Notes: a model not told the origin generated them from the sequence alone. 64,000 nt of DNA from Saprospiraceae bacterium (GCA_017985675.1 JAGNXB010000006.1:1-64000), one strand, 5' to 3'; positions 1 to 8,830 are shown, counted from the stretch's first letter. Numbers and translations are program-made.

Positions 1-1
1 G

Positions 2-643
2 CTCCAGATACACCTCCTTTTGGATGGCACCAGACACACAGCCGGCGTACATCTCTGCAGCCTCCTGCAATTCCATAGGCATACTCCCTTCTATCACCAC
101 ATCAGAGATAGAAAAATGTCCACCGGGTTTGAGAATGCGAAATATTTCCGAAAAAGCTTTTTGTTTGTCCGGAACAAGATTCAACACACAATTACTAATG
201 ACTACATCTGCACGGTTTCCTCCGATGGGCATTTGTTCAATATCTCCTTTGCGGAACTCAACATTGGTAAATCCAAGTTTGTCGGCATTTTCCCAGGCTT
301 TGGTTACCATAGCATCCGTCATATCCAGTCCAATGACTTTGCCCGATTCTCCTGTCAATGAACGGGCAACAAAACAATCATTGCCGGCACCCGAGCCCAG
401 ATCAACCACGGTATCGCCCTTTTTAATCAGCGCAAACTCAGTGGGTAGCCCACAACCCAAACCGAGATCGGCGTCAGGCTGATAACCTTTCAGGTTGGAA
501 TAATCATCGCTAAAGATGGTGTAATCTGCTGTGGAGCATCCACCGGCTCCACAACAGGAGCTTTGATTTTGTTCTTTCGATTGCAGCGCAATTTCGCTGT
601 ATTTTTCGCGAACGATGGCTTTTAGTTCTTCTGAAGTTTTCAT
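2..643 (-). CDS. arsM: ArsM-type arsenite methyltransferase, partial (3' end outside window)
   Basis: This reading frame starts with ATG at 643 and runs off the left edge, giving 214 residues without a stop. It matches the arsenite S-adenosylmethionine methyltransferase family, which methylates As(III) in the cytoplasm. Visible signs are an N-terminal Cys cluster (SSCCGAGGCS, residues about 28-37), the motif LGLGCGLPTEFA, the SAM-binding loop VVDLGSGAGNDCFVA, the acidic GLDMTDAMV, and SNCVLNLVPDK followed by AEMYAGCVSGAI, which carries a conserved Cys of the family. It lies 31 nt downstream of an arsR-like gene on the same strand, so the two probably form one arsenic-responsive unit. The family call is firm; the missing C-terminus cannot be judged. 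Confidence 0.88.
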   Translation of the reverse strand, partial: MKTSEELKAIVREKYSEIALQSKEQNQSSCCGAGGCSTADYTIFSDDYSNLKGYQPDADLGLGCGLPTEFALIKKGDTVVDLGSGAGNDCFVARSLTGESGKVIGLDMTDAMVTKAWENADKLGFTNVEFRKGDIEQMPIGGNRADVVISNCVLNLVPDKQKAFSEIFRILKPGGHFSISDVVIEGSMPMELQEAAEMYAGCVSGAIQKEVYLE

Positions 644-674
644 GAAATAGTTTATTTATGGAATGAATGAATTT

Positions 675-1007
675 TTAGCAGCATGTTGTACCAGGCGAAC
701 AACATGAATTCAGCAAGGCCAGAAACTGGTCACGGACCTTTTGCCAACGAGAAGTATCAATGCAATAACAAACAGAGGTGCCCTCAATACTGCCCTTGAT
801 CAGACCCATTGTTTTTAATTCGCGCAAATGCTGACTGACCGTAGCTTGCGCAAGGGGCAATTCTTCCACAAGATCGCCACACACACAGGCATTCACCTTG
901 ATGAGATGTTCGAGAATGGCGATGCGGGCCGGATGGCCTAATGCTTTGGCGAGGTTGGCCAGCTCATTTTGCTGGTCCGTAAATGCTTCTGTTTTAGTAA
1001 GTCCCAT
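675..1007 (-). CDS. arsR: ArsR/SmtB-family metal-responsive repressor
   Basis: A 110-residue winged-helix repressor of the ArsR/SmtB family, known to dissociate from operator DNA when it binds As(III), Sb(III) or other metals. The sequence shows NACVCGDLVEEL near residues 39-50, at the place of the ELCVCDL metal box of classical ArsR, followed by the recognition helix AQATVSQHLRELKTMGLI and the wing. The C-terminus ends in a cysteine-rich tail, NSCCSPGTTCC, which could be an extra thiol ligand site. It is the first gene of a unit with arsM, 31 nt downstream. Metal specificity is inferred from the neighbour, not proven. Confidence 0.9.
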   Translation of the reverse strand: MGLTKTEAFTDQQNELANLAKALGHPARIAILEHLIKVNACVCGDLVEELPLAQATVSQHLRELKTMGLIKGSIEGTSVCYCIDTSRWQKVRDQFLALLNSCCSPGTTCC

Positions 1008-1042
1008 TAGTTATTCATTTATACATTGCAATATTACGATTA

Positions 1043-1097
1043 TAGATTGATGTGTTGTATTTTTTACCCCTTAAAAAAAAGTTAAATATTCAATCTA
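1043..1097. promoter_or_regulatory. Inverted repeat upstream of arsR, possible operator
   Basis: TAGATTGA at 1043-1050 and its exact reverse complement TCAATCTA at 1090-1097 lie just upstream of the ArsR-like gene (start at 1007). ArsR proteins bind inverted repeats upstream of their own genes, so this could be the operator. The 39-nt spacing is larger than usual, so the two arms may belong to separate half-sites. Confidence 0.3.
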
Positions 1098-1147
1098 AAG
1101 ACGTTTGAGCCGGGCAAAGAGTGCAATAGTTCGTTCCAAATCAACCA

Positions 1148-1176
1148 CTTGAGTAAATTTATCCAAACTAAATTTG
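1148..1176 (+). promoter_or_regulatory. Bacteroidota-type promoter for the 1234 lipoprotein gene
   Basis: TAAATTTG at 1169-1176 fits the -7 consensus TAnnTTTG of the Bacteroidota primary sigma factor. CTTG at 1148-1151 sits 17 nt upstream as a -33 candidate. Transcription would start near 1180-1185, about 50 nt before the ATG at 1234. Confidence 0.5.
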
Positions 1177-1233
1177 GCCACTTCTCGCCAAACCGTATAT
1201 TTACACTTTCATTCACATTAATAACCTAAACCT

Positions 1234-1899
1234 ATGATGAAATCACTACTACAAATGACGGGCCTTGCCGCAATGGCATTATTGTTGAGCAACTGCGCAT
1301 CGCTCAGTGGCTTCCAGGATGGCCGCACCGTCGGTAAAGACAAAGCCGATCTTTCCGTATCCTTAAACTTATCTCAGAGCCCAGATTTTAATGATTGGGA
1401 AGATCAGGATGATTCGCTGGAAACGGATATTCCAAATTTATTTTTCCCCAGCATCGAAGTAGGTGGACGTTATGGCGTTGCTGAAAATTTCGACATCAAT
1501 ATGAAATTAAATACCAACCTCAACATAAGCGTTGGCGCTAAATTTCAATTGTTAGGTGGTCAGGAATCCATGACTGCACTCGCTGTGGGCGCAGAGGTAG
1601 GTACTTTTGGCCTGGTCTCCGGTTTATGGAATGTCCAGATACCTGTTTACTTCTCCCTCCATCCTTCGGAGCGTTTTTCCTGGTATCTCAGTCCGCGATA
1701 CATTTATCAATTTACCTCTTACGCTGGTGCTGATAATGGTTTGAATTATATCGGTGGAAATACCGGTATCCTTTTCGGCCGTCGTCACAAATTTGGTCTG
1801 GATGTCGGTTATTATAATGTAGGCAATAGTGACCTTGATGGAGGTATTGGCTTATTGCAAATCGGTGTTGGTGGTCGTTTTTCCCTCAATAGAGATTAA
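1234..1899 (+). CDS. Putative outer-membrane lipoprotein with beta-barrel-like pattern
   Basis: A 221-residue protein with a lipoprotein signal: a hydrophobic stretch, then LLLSNC with Cys near residue 21. The mature part alternates polar and hydrophobic residues in strand-like blocks rich in Gly and aromatics (for example YGVAENFDINMKLNTNLNIS and VGYYNVGNSDLDGGIGLL) and ends in RFSLNRD. This suggests a small beta-barrel or beta-sandwich on the outer membrane. I do not recognise a named family. It stands alone between the divergent ars pair and a convergent flavin reductase gene, with its own promoter and terminator. Confidence 0.75.
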   Translation: MMKSLLQMTGLAAMALLLSNCASLSGFQDGRTVGKDKADLSVSLNLSQSPDFNDWEDQDDSLETDIPNLFFPSIEVGGRYGVAENFDINMKLNTNLNISVGAKFQLLGGQESMTALAVGAEVGTFGLVSGLWNVQIPVYFSLHPSERFSWYLSPRYIYQFTSYAGADNGLNYIGGNTGILFGRRHKFGLDVGYYNVGNSDLDGGIGLLQIGVGGRFSLNRD

Positions 1900-1920
1900 T
1901 ACAACCGAAACTTATATTTC

Positions 1921-1959
1921 AAGCCGGATGATCCTTCAGGATGATGCGGCTTTTTTTTT
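1921..1959 (+). terminator. Rho-independent terminator after the 1234 gene
   Basis: AAGCCGGATGATCC at 1921-1934 pairs, with two mismatches, with GGATGATGCGGCTT, followed by a run of nine T. It lies 21 nt after the stop codon at 1899. Confidence 0.85.
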
Positions 1960-2019
1960 GGCCATTTAATGGCTAATAAACTCGTTGCCCAAATACCAGA
2001 GATTAGCAGCGCGATACTA

Positions 2020-3270
2020 CTAATTCCACTTTTTCAATATCAGCAAACGCAACCAAAATCCAGGCGTTACCAATCTGCGCCGAAGTTCAAAGTCGGTGTA
2101 CATCCTGGAGATCACTTCCATAAAATGGGTGTTTCCTGCTACGATATTAGCCAAAATATTTACCAACCATCGCTTGGACATCAATTGTTGCAACCGATAA
2201 CTAAGCTGCATTTCCTTTCCAATGACCCTGCGGATCCTAATGTCATAATCAGCCATCTTAGCTGCGGTAAAATTATTTTCCTGTAAACAAATCACCGCTT
2301 GTTCGGCAGCAAACACCCCGCTATAAATACCATTTCCAATCCCTTCACCAGTCAATGGGTCGATCAGATGCCCGGCATCACCCAATAACATATAATGGTC
2401 CCCACTGATTGTCCTGAGCCGGGAACCTAAGGGCAGTCCGTATCCAACGACTTTATCTACACGCACGGCATTTCTAAACCGATCTTTTAAATCAGGATGC
2501 GTGGCGACCAGTTCATCCAACACTTTATTGAGATTGACTCCACGTTTTTTAATGTAATCGGTCCGCATTCCAATCCCAACATTAGCATACCCATCGGGCA
2601 GTGGGAAGACCCAAAAATAGCCTGGGATAATTGGGTCTAAAAATTGTAATTCAATAAACTGATGTGCATGGAATCCGGTTACACCTTTATAATAAACACG
2701 CAATGCGCCAGCATGATGCGCATCCCGCTTGGACAAACCGGCAAATTTTCGGGCAAAAACGGATTGGGCACCACAGGCATCCAGGAATAGTTTGGTTTTG
2801 TAGAGTACACCGCCACACATGAGCTCAAACCCATCACTAACAGACTTGACTCCTTCCACTTTACACCCTTCCTTAAAATCGACCAAAGCTGCCCTGCGCA
2901 GCTCCTCCGCTAAAAACAGATCAAAATCCATCCGGCGAGCCACGAAACCTGGCGCTATGTCTGCATTCGCTTCATAGGATTGGGAAAAGGGAATATCGAT
3001 AACCTGATGATTGGGCGCAATAAATCGTATCCCCCACACGCCCGTTTTCCAGGGCTTGGCATAAAAGCGATCAAGTAATCCCGGATCAATTCGCCCCAAA
3101 TTAATCATCACTTTACCCGACAGGGCATCCCCACAAATTTTGTCTCTGGGGAAGGTGGCTTTATCCGCGATGACACAGGAGACACCCATGGCGTTTAGCT
3201 TCAACGCCGCGGCCGCTCCTGCAGGACCTGCACCCGCAATAAATACATCAATGGATTGACTTGTTGTCAT
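2020..3270 (-). CDS. FAD-dependent oxidoreductase, geranylgeranyl reductase-like family
   Basis: A 416-residue flavoprotein of the geranylgeranyl-reductase/monooxygenase-like group. Family members reduce isoprenoid chains or hydroxylate small substrates; the substrate here is unknown. The FAD-binding Rossmann motif is at the N-terminus (AGAGPAGAAAALKLNAMG), followed by DKICGDALSG, which carries the conserved Cys of the reductase family, and the second FAD motif LLGDAGHLIDPLTGEGIGNG in the C-terminal half. I chose the ATG at 3270 (MTTSQSIDVF); a TTG lies three codons upstream. An SRPBCC protein lies 60 nt upstream on the same strand, so they may be co-transcribed. Confidence 0.8.
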   Translation of the reverse strand: MTTSQSIDVFIAGAGPAGAAAALKLNAMGVSCVIADKATFPRDKICGDALSGKVMINLGRIDPGLLDRFYAKPWKTGVWGIRFIAPNHQVIDIPFSQSYEANADIAPGFVARRMDFDLFLAEELRRAALVDFKEGCKVEGVKSVSDGFELMCGGVLYKTKLFLDACGAQSVFARKFAGLSKRDAHHAGALRVYYKGVTGFHAHQFIELQFLDPIIPGYFWVFPLPDGYANVGIGMRTDYIKKRGVNLNKVLDELVATHPDLKDRFRNAVRVDKVVGYGLPLGSRLRTISGDHYMLLGDAGHLIDPLTGEGIGNGIYSGVFAAEQAVICLQENNFTAAKMADYDIRIRRVIGKEMQLSYRLQQLMSKRWLVNILANIVAGNTHFMEVISRMYTDFELRRRLVTPGFWLRLLILKKWN

Positions 3271-3330
3271 GCGGCCCAAGATAAACGAAGTGGAATGAAT
3301 CCGCTCGTCCCCAATGGTGAAGTTTAATGA

Positions 3331-3777
3331 TCAGGCGATCTCTTCCTCGACCAGTTCCTTAATGGCCACAAGCACCGTCATCCAGCCATCGGCATCTTTA
3401 AACCGGTTCACACCATCTGCAACCGCTGCAAAATCACCCTGTGAGACAGTCAGCTCTACCCCACCCTCCTTAATCGGCTTGATGGCATAAGAGGTAACGA
3501 GATGATTTTCGGGTACATCCGGGAAATCACCCATGGGATTAAACGTCGTAAACGACAACATTTTCCCAGGTTCGAAACGAAGCACTTTGCCCGTGACATA
3601 TTCGGTGCCGTCAATTTTGCCCCGCCAAACCAAAGGACTTCCAATCTGCCAATCCGTAATGGGCTCACAGTTGTACATATATAAAGGCGTAAGCGCCGGA
3701 TTAATCAGTGCATCCCATACTTTTTCTTTGGGCGCATCAATATTTACGTATCCGGTGTAATAAATGGGTTTTTTCAT
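3331..3777 (-). CDS. SRPBCC (AHSA1/START-like) domain protein
   Basis: A single-domain cytoplasmic protein of 148 residues without a signal sequence. The pattern is that of the AHSA1-like SRPBCC superfamily: VNIDAPKEKVWDALINP at the start, a central strand region (WRGKIDGTEYVTGKVLRFEPGKML) and a long C-terminal helix beginning at DGWMTVLVAIKELVEEE. These helix-grip folds hold a hydrophobic ligand or act as co-chaperone-like modules; no ligand can be assigned. It lies upstream of, and in the same direction as, the FAD-dependent reductase. Confidence 0.82.
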   Translation of the reverse strand: MKKPIYYTGYVNIDAPKEKVWDALINPALTPLYMYNCEPITDWQIGSPLVWRGKIDGTEYVTGKVLRFEPGKMLSFTTFNPMGDFPDVPENHLVTSYAIKPIKEGGVELTVSQGDFAAVADGVNRFKDADGWMTVLVAIKELVEEEIA

Positions 3778-3873
3778 TTAATCTCTTTACTTGATTATAT
3801 GATGGAATTTTTCCAAAGGAAAGTCAAAACTCCTTCAATACTTTTTCAATAAAATGTGCTTCATTAACAAAAA

Positions 3874-3903
3874 GGACTTTGTTGAAAACTATCAACAAAG
3901 TCC
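3874..3903 (-). terminator. Rho-independent terminator after the T9SS protein gene
   Basis: A perfect 12-bp stem (GGACTTTGTTGA / TCAACAAAGTCC) with a 6-nt loop lies 24 nt past the stop codon at 3928. On the minus strand it is followed by TTTTTG. It ends the 882-residue secreted protein gene. Confidence 0.9.
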
Positions 3904-3927
3904 CCTTATTCAACAATCGTAGATCGT

Positions 3928-6576
3928 TTATTCCACCTTACTCAGCGGCATGGTCATTTGGCCATCCTCACTTTGGATGCGCAAGATATATTGACCTGAA
4001 GGCAACGATGACATATCAATGGTTTGATTGATTGTATTTCCTTCTGCGATCAGTTCACGTCTAACCCTGCCGGTCATATCCATTATCGCAATCTGCAAAC
4101 GATGTCCCTGCTCAAATTGCATTTGCAATTGCACGTCATTGCGGGTCGGATTAGGGGATAATTTCCAAGATACTAAACCGGGCAGCTGATGTATTCCTGA
4201 CACTTCCTCAATCATTAAACAATCATCATAGGTACAGTCGTTGGCATCCGTAATGGTGTAACAATATTGCCCCGGAGCAAGATCCGTCAACGTAGGATTG
4301 TCAGACCCATTCGACCATAAAATAGTGAACGGTGAAGTACCACCTTCAATAAACACATCTACAAATCCATTATTCTGCCCCTGATCACTTGGCCCTGATG
4401 TGATTTGAACCATGATTGGGTCCGGCTGTGTGACGACAAAGGGACCATAAATTTCGGTCTTTTGAGTGGATGACGTAATGGTACAACTGTACGAACCGGC
4501 AATCAAGTTACTTATGGTTGTGCTGGTGCTCCCATTGCTCCAAATAATATCAGGCGACGGTGCGCCACCGGTAAGGATTAATTGGACACCACCCGTATTT
4601 TCACCAGAACATTTTACGGGCGTAATGCCCGAAGCCACATTTGGCAAACTATTTAAGATAGTTACATCCTGACAAAGCGTGTCGGAATAACATGCATCTG
4701 AAGCAATCAGACACACATTATAATTGCCCGGATTTGGATAAAAATGCGTTGGGCCTGCTTCGGTACTGGTCGAACCATCGCCAAATTTCCATAAATAGGA
4801 AGATGCATTTGACGACGCATTGGCCAGGGACAATTCATCAAAAAAAGGCACAGCGACAAATCCACTTACCGCAGCAATGGCGCTGTGATCCGTCATGACC
4901 TCAAAAGATGCTGCCGGTCCTACATGGTAATACGAGCCACTTGCACTTTCCCGGAGCGACACTGCCCTTACCTGGTAGCTTTGCAGACCTTCGCCCGAAC
5001 AAGTGTCCGTAAAGGAAGTGCTCGTTACAGGATTGGGCACCATCAGCTGATACCGCGAACTGTTTTTTGGCAATTTATACACATAATAGCCTATGACATT
5101 ATCCACAGCATCCCATGTTAGTTCTACATTAAAATTAACGGCACTGGCAGTTAAGTTTTGAGGCTGCCCATTGACATGCATGCCAATAGTCGGATCCCCC
5201 ATTAATCCTATGTGAACGGACATGGGGCTGTTACCTGACTGATAAAGTGCACCGTTATTGGTCATACTCAATCGTGTCGAAAAACCTATTGGCTCACCCA
5301 AAGCCATATGATGGAACATCCAGTTGGGACGAGCAGCCCAGGCATTCGTTAGTGTAGAGCCCGAGGCAAGGGCAGCTCGCAGCAGGTTATTGGATCGGTC
5401 CCAGTCTCCAAAGTAGGAACCAAACAACATTGTGAATACCGTCTGCAACGAATCTACTGCCAATTCGCTGGTGGTCACTATACCACTGGCGCTGGTATAT
5501 GATCCCGGACCACAACCGTAGGACCACAAATAATTATTGCTTTGCAATGTACTTCTGTAAGGCAATTCCTTAACGTTATCCGCGCCGAACATCGGAATAA
5601 AATTCTTCCACCCATTTTGACCAAAACCTTCTGGAAAGCCGGCAAAATTGTTTTGAACCAAACCGCGTTCCTGGACGGGCATTAATCCTTTGCGCCAGGC
5701 GTGATTTTTATTTAGATACCGCCGCAACAACTCCACTTCAGACAAGGCAAATGCCGGCATATTCGCAAAATCAACACGGCCTACACCAAGTTCCAGTGCA
5801 GATGGAAATGAACTTTGGTCAAATTTCCCATCACCCGGTGTATTATGATTTCTCGGGTCGGCAGGCACCGTAGTATTGATAGAATTATCCGTCCAGGTTC
5901 CATCCATATCAGCATAATAGCCATCGCAAGGCCATGCGCCCTGATGATCCGGCGTGTGTCCGTCAGGCGCTATAAATCCGGAATAAGGAACGGGCACATG
6001 CCCCAGAAGGAAAACTGTTTTGAAGGGATTACCATCAATATTTACAATCGCTTTGATGGCATTTTTTACTACCGTTACCGGATCATTGCGATCTACAAAA
6101 ATCGTGTGCAACCGCCAACCGTCTTCCTTGATGTCTTGTTGAAGTCGATTGATCTCAAAATCAAGGCTGGTTTTAAACGTGCTGTCTACAACCAGGATGC
6201 AAGAGCCCCAAAAATGTGTTGGGTTAGCTTTGATACCAGCATAAATATAGCCTGCACTATTGCCTCCTCCATATCCGGTCAGATTTTTCAGCACCCTGTA
6301 CTCGTAAGTCTGACCAGGCACGATGTTGTTATCAACCCAGGTCGTATCTGTACTCAATTTTGTTCCCAACGGACTCCCCCAGGTTGTAGCAGCTTTCGTC
6401 TTCCTGTAGATGGTAAATCCCGAATTAAGCAGGTCCTGGACCCAATGCAATGTGATCTGAGCAGGACTTTCCTGCACTTCTGCACTCAGGAGGACAGATT
6501 GTTTTTTATCGTTTTCATTTTGAGCGCCAAGTTGCCACGATAGAAGTAGTATGGCAAATATGTAAAGTATACGCAT
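3928..6576 (-). CDS. T9SS-secreted protein: FN3, C25-like (gingipain-fold) pseudo-peptidase, PKD and SprB repeats
   Basis: An 882-residue secreted protein with a signal peptide ending near LGAQ. Reading from the N-terminus I see an FN3-like domain (27-113), a region of about 360 residues resembling peptidase C25 (LLGHVPVPYSG, WPCDGYYADMDGTW, LGVGRVDFANMPAFALSEVE, GLMGDPTIGMHV), a second FN3-like domain (about 475-570), a PKD domain (WKFGDGSTSTEAGPTHFY), two SprB-type repeats (SNGSTSTTISNLIAGSYSC and SNGSDNPTLTDLAPGQYCY), and a T9SS type A sorting domain (about 805-882). Where gingipains have the catalytic GHGS and AC.NGDF, this protein has GCGPGS (Cys355) and GSYFGDW (Ser387), so it is probably not an active Cys protease. 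The fold assignment is by motif only. It is likely a surface-bound binding protein. Confidence 0.8.
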   Translation of the reverse strand: MRILYIFAILLLSWQLGAQNENDKKQSVLLSAEVQESPAQITLHWVQDLLNSGFTIYRKTKAATTWGSPLGTKLSTDTTWVDNNIVPGQTYEYRVLKNLTGYGGGNSAGYIYAGIKANPTHFWGSCILVVDSTFKTSLDFEINRLQQDIKEDGWRLHTIFVDRNDPVTVVKNAIKAIVNIDGNPFKTVFLLGHVPVPYSGFIAPDGHTPDHQGAWPCDGYYADMDGTWTDNSINTTVPADPRNHNTPGDGKFDQSSFPSALELGVGRVDFANMPAFALSEVELLRRYLNKNHAWRKGLMPVQERGLVQNNFAGFPEGFGQNGWKNFIPMFGADNVKELPYRSTLQSNNYLWSYGCGPGSYTSASGIVTTSELAVDSLQTVFTMLFGSYFGDWDRSNNLLRAALASGSTLTNAWAARPNWMFHHMALGEPIGFSTRLSMTNNGALYQSGNSPMSVHIGLMGDPTIGMHVNGQPQNLTASAVNFNVELTWDAVDNVIGYYVYKLPKNSSRYQLMVPNPVTSTSFTDTCSGEGLQSYQVRAVSLRESASGSYYHVGPAASFEVMTDHSAIAAVSGFVAVPFFDELSLANASSNASSYLWKFGDGSTSTEAGPTHFYPNPGNYNVCLIASDACYSDTLCQDVTILNSLPNVASGITPVKCSGENTGGVQLILTGGAPSPDIIWSNGSTSTTISNLIAGSYSCTITSSTQKTEIYGPFVVTQPDPIMVQITSGPSDQGQNNGFVDVFIEGGTSPFTILWSNGSDNPTLTDLAPGQYCYTITDANDCTYDDCLMIEEVSGIHQLPGLVSWKLSPNPTRNDVQLQMQFEQGHRLQIAIMDMTGRVRRELIAEGNTINQTIDMSSLPSGQYILRIQSEDGQMTMPLSKVE

Positions 6577-6741
6577 GGTAATTAATACTTGATATGGTTA
6601 GTTTTTCAATGAAATCCAAGTAAATGAGAGCAAAAAGAGAATAGATCCATGCTCAGGATGCTACTACCCTTGTCTGACCTCACAAAATACGGTATTTTCC
6701 TGAATCCGGGTCTTAGTTCCAGGTTGCCCGTAAAAACAGAA

Positions 6742-6765
6742 GCGGCCCCGGAAAACCGGAGCCGC
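6742..6765 (-). terminator. Hairpin terminator after the SRPBCC-GyrI gene
   Basis: A GC-rich 10-bp stem with one mismatch and an AAAA loop lies about 40 nt past the stop at 6807. On the minus strand it is followed by TTCTGTTTTT, an imperfect U tract. Confidence 0.7.
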
Positions 6766-6806
6766 CATGATTAACCTGGTTGAACAGGTCACACTCTGGG
6801 TGCAAA

Positions 6807-7823
6807 TTATTTCAAGGGATAAATAATCTTCGTGAGCCACTTTGCTGTGTCCGGCTCCGTCATCGGATCCGTGATATACTCCTCTATAACGGGACCACCA
6901 GCGGTAAGTCCAAATTCCTTGAGATAATCGTCCATCGCAAAGTGGGCCTCGCCAGAACCTTCATAAGCGCCATAATAGTCAATTACAGCAGCTTTCCCTG
7001 CTGGAATTTCCGCCACCGAACCACCTTTTATTTCCACCGCCGATGCTACCGGGATAGCAACTGCCATATCGGCGATGTTTGTTTCCATGTTCCACTCAAA
7101 ATATAATCCGGAAGGAGCGCCCGCCTGGACAGCACCTGCACCCAACGCAGCTTTAAAGATAGCGGGCATATTTTTTTGAAAGTAGGCACCCATATCATTA
7201 AAGCCCACTTTAGAACGATACCCAATATATGTCCTTGCAGGCAGATCCACCGTTTGGATAGTAAAGCCCCTATAGGTTGGATTTTTTATTTTGTCTTCTA
7301 CCATTGCTTTTAGCGCAGCTAAACCTTTGTCGTAGTCCTTTTCAATAGCACCTTTCATTCCCATCAACGGGCTCAGTGCATTCCAGGGAAAAGGCATAGT
7401 GCCTGTCATCCCCCAGGTTACTTTCGTGCCACCTTCGGCATCATCTAATTGAATATACGTTCCAGCCTCTGATTCAAATGGTTCTATAAAATTCAATTTG
7501 GTTTCTACACGAGCGCCAGGTTCAGATGCCGTGATCGTATTGGATCCTTTCCCTACATCCTTATTACCTGACCAGCTCATTGTCGAACCAACTGCACCAT
7601 CTTCCCCTTCAAAGGTATTCTGAATGTTGGGATCCATTTTTGACCATGGGTTCCACTCGTCCATTGCTTTGAGCGATCCAACATGTTTAAACACGACGCC
7701 CCGGGGCGCGGCGATGTCAATTTCTCTGCTGATTTCGTAATCTTTGGGCATAATCAGGCCCAGTAAGACCACAAGGAGAATAAGGCTGAGGATAATCCAG
7801 CCAATGATCTTAAGAAGTTTCAT
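6807..7823 (-). CDS. Membrane-anchored SRPBCC plus GyrI-like ligand-binding fusion
   Basis: A 338-residue two-domain protein. An N-terminal membrane segment (IIGWIILSLILLVVLLGLIM, residues 5-24) is followed by a polyketide-cyclase-like SRPBCC domain (about 30-175: REIDIAAPRGVVFKHVGS, MDEWNPWSKMDP). The second half (about 185-338) matches the GyrI-like/AraC effector-binding fold (YRGFTIQTVDLPARTYIGYR, VIEEYITDPMTEPDTAKW). Both domains are small-molecule binders, so a role in ligand sensing or sequestration at the membrane is likely, but no ligand is known. It sits alone with its own terminator, about 60 nt from the phospholipid synthesis gene upstream. Confidence 0.8.
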   Translation of the reverse strand: MKLLKIIGWIILSLILLVVLLGLIMPKDYEISREIDIAAPRGVVFKHVGSLKAMDEWNPWSKMDPNIQNTFEGEDGAVGSTMSWSGNKDVGKGSNTITASEPGARVETKLNFIEPFESEAGTYIQLDDAEGGTKVTWGMTGTMPFPWNALSPLMGMKGAIEKDYDKGLAALKAMVEDKIKNPTYRGFTIQTVDLPARTYIGYRSKVGFNDMGAYFQKNMPAIFKAALGAGAVQAGAPSGLYFEWNMETNIADMAVAIPVASAVEIKGGSVAEIPAGKAAVIDYYGAYEGSGEAHFAMDDYLKEFGLTAGGPVIEEYITDPMTEPDTAKWLTKIIYPLK

Positions 7824-7880
7824 TTTAGTAGGGTTTTGTTTAGGGTATAAAAATAGTTTATAATTCCGATCATCCGTATG

Positions 7881-8567
7881 CTAATTTATTTTTCTTTGAG
7901 TATTTACGGCTAAGGCGTTGATGATACTCGCTATGAGAAAGAAAATCAACGCACTGCAAATTGCTAAACCAAAATGTCCTGTTATAACAGGAAGTATCAA
8001 GCCCAGCATGGCAGCAACAATGATCCACCACGAACGTTGAATAACTGCTTTGGATTTCATCCCTAAAATTGGCATCGATGACACCATAAGTGTACTTAAA
8101 CTTAGCGAAATGACCAGGTGAATTGTCGGAGAAATAAGCCATAATGGCCAGTCGGAATCCCCAGGCAACCATAATGCCAGACCTACATACCACAATGCAT
8201 TTGTAGGTGTCGGCAATCCGCGAAACCAGGGTGAAGGTGGCAATAAATTAAACGCAGCCAGTCGCCATGCGCTTGCCATAGGTATCAATACGCAAACGAC
8301 GAGTGTTAGCCATCCCTCCGGCATCATCCGGTAAAATAAAATTGCCGGAGCTACCCCAAATGTGACCATATCAGCCAGTGAATCCAATTGCACGCCCAGG
8401 TCAGATGATTGATTCATTTTGCGAGCAACCCAACCATCAAAAACATCGAGCACTGCGCCTAGACAAATTAATCCCGCGGCAAACAGTAAATTATCACTGA
8501 GGATTGCAAAAAAACCGGCTCCCAGATTGCCGAGCGTAAACAAATCGGCGACTCTTATTCGATTCAT
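7881..8567 (-). CDS. pssA: CDP-diacylglycerol-serine O-phosphatidyltransferase
   Basis: An integral membrane enzyme of 228 residues that condenses CDP-diacylglycerol with L-serine to phosphatidylserine, the precursor of phosphatidylethanolamine. The CDP-alcohol phosphatidyltransferase signature D-x2-DG-x2-AR-x8-G-x3-D-x3-D is complete (from DVFDGWVARK to GVQLDSLAD), followed by FGVAPA, typical of the serine-specific branch. At least five further hydrophobic segments follow. I chose the ATG at 8567 (MNRIRVADLFTLGNLGAGF), which fits the family start; a GTG two codons upstream is possible. The serine specificity is inferred from branch-like motifs. Confidence 0.88.
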   Translation of the reverse strand: MNRIRVADLFTLGNLGAGFFAILSDNLLFAAGLICLGAVLDVFDGWVARKMNQSSDLGVQLDSLADMVTFGVAPAILFYRMMPEGWLTLVVCVLIPMASAWRLAAFNLLPPSPWFRGLPTPTNALWYVGLALWLPGDSDWPLWLISPTIHLVISLSLSTLMVSSMPILGMKSKAVIQRSWWIIVAAMLGLILPVITGHFGLAICSALIFFLIASIINALAVNTQRKIN

Positions 8568-8830
8568 TCGCACAAGGTAGGATGTTTCCCTGACTGAACT
8601 TTAACATTTGATATTACAAATAGGCATAATATTTGTCCTGATCCAAATGCGTCAACATCCGGACGAAAGGACTCATCCCCACTTACACACACCGGACAAG
8701 CCGCCTACTGCGACCCAATCCAACCTAAGCATGTTAGCCTGGTCGGAATGGGCTGTATTTCCGCACTTGCCCGACAAGCACTCTTCCTGTAGTTCATTCT
8801 ATTAGGAAACCCAAAAACCCGTGTAATCCC

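Noticed and set aside
1969..2286. Open frame of 105 codons on the plus strand
   Set aside because: It is the antisense shadow of the C-terminal part of the FAD-dependent reductase gene (2020-3270), with no family resemblance.
8608..8805. Open frame of 65 codons between pssA and the HYR adhesin
   Set aside because: No signal, domain or homologous pattern is visible, and it occupies a promoter-bearing spacer; it begins just past the divergent pssA start.
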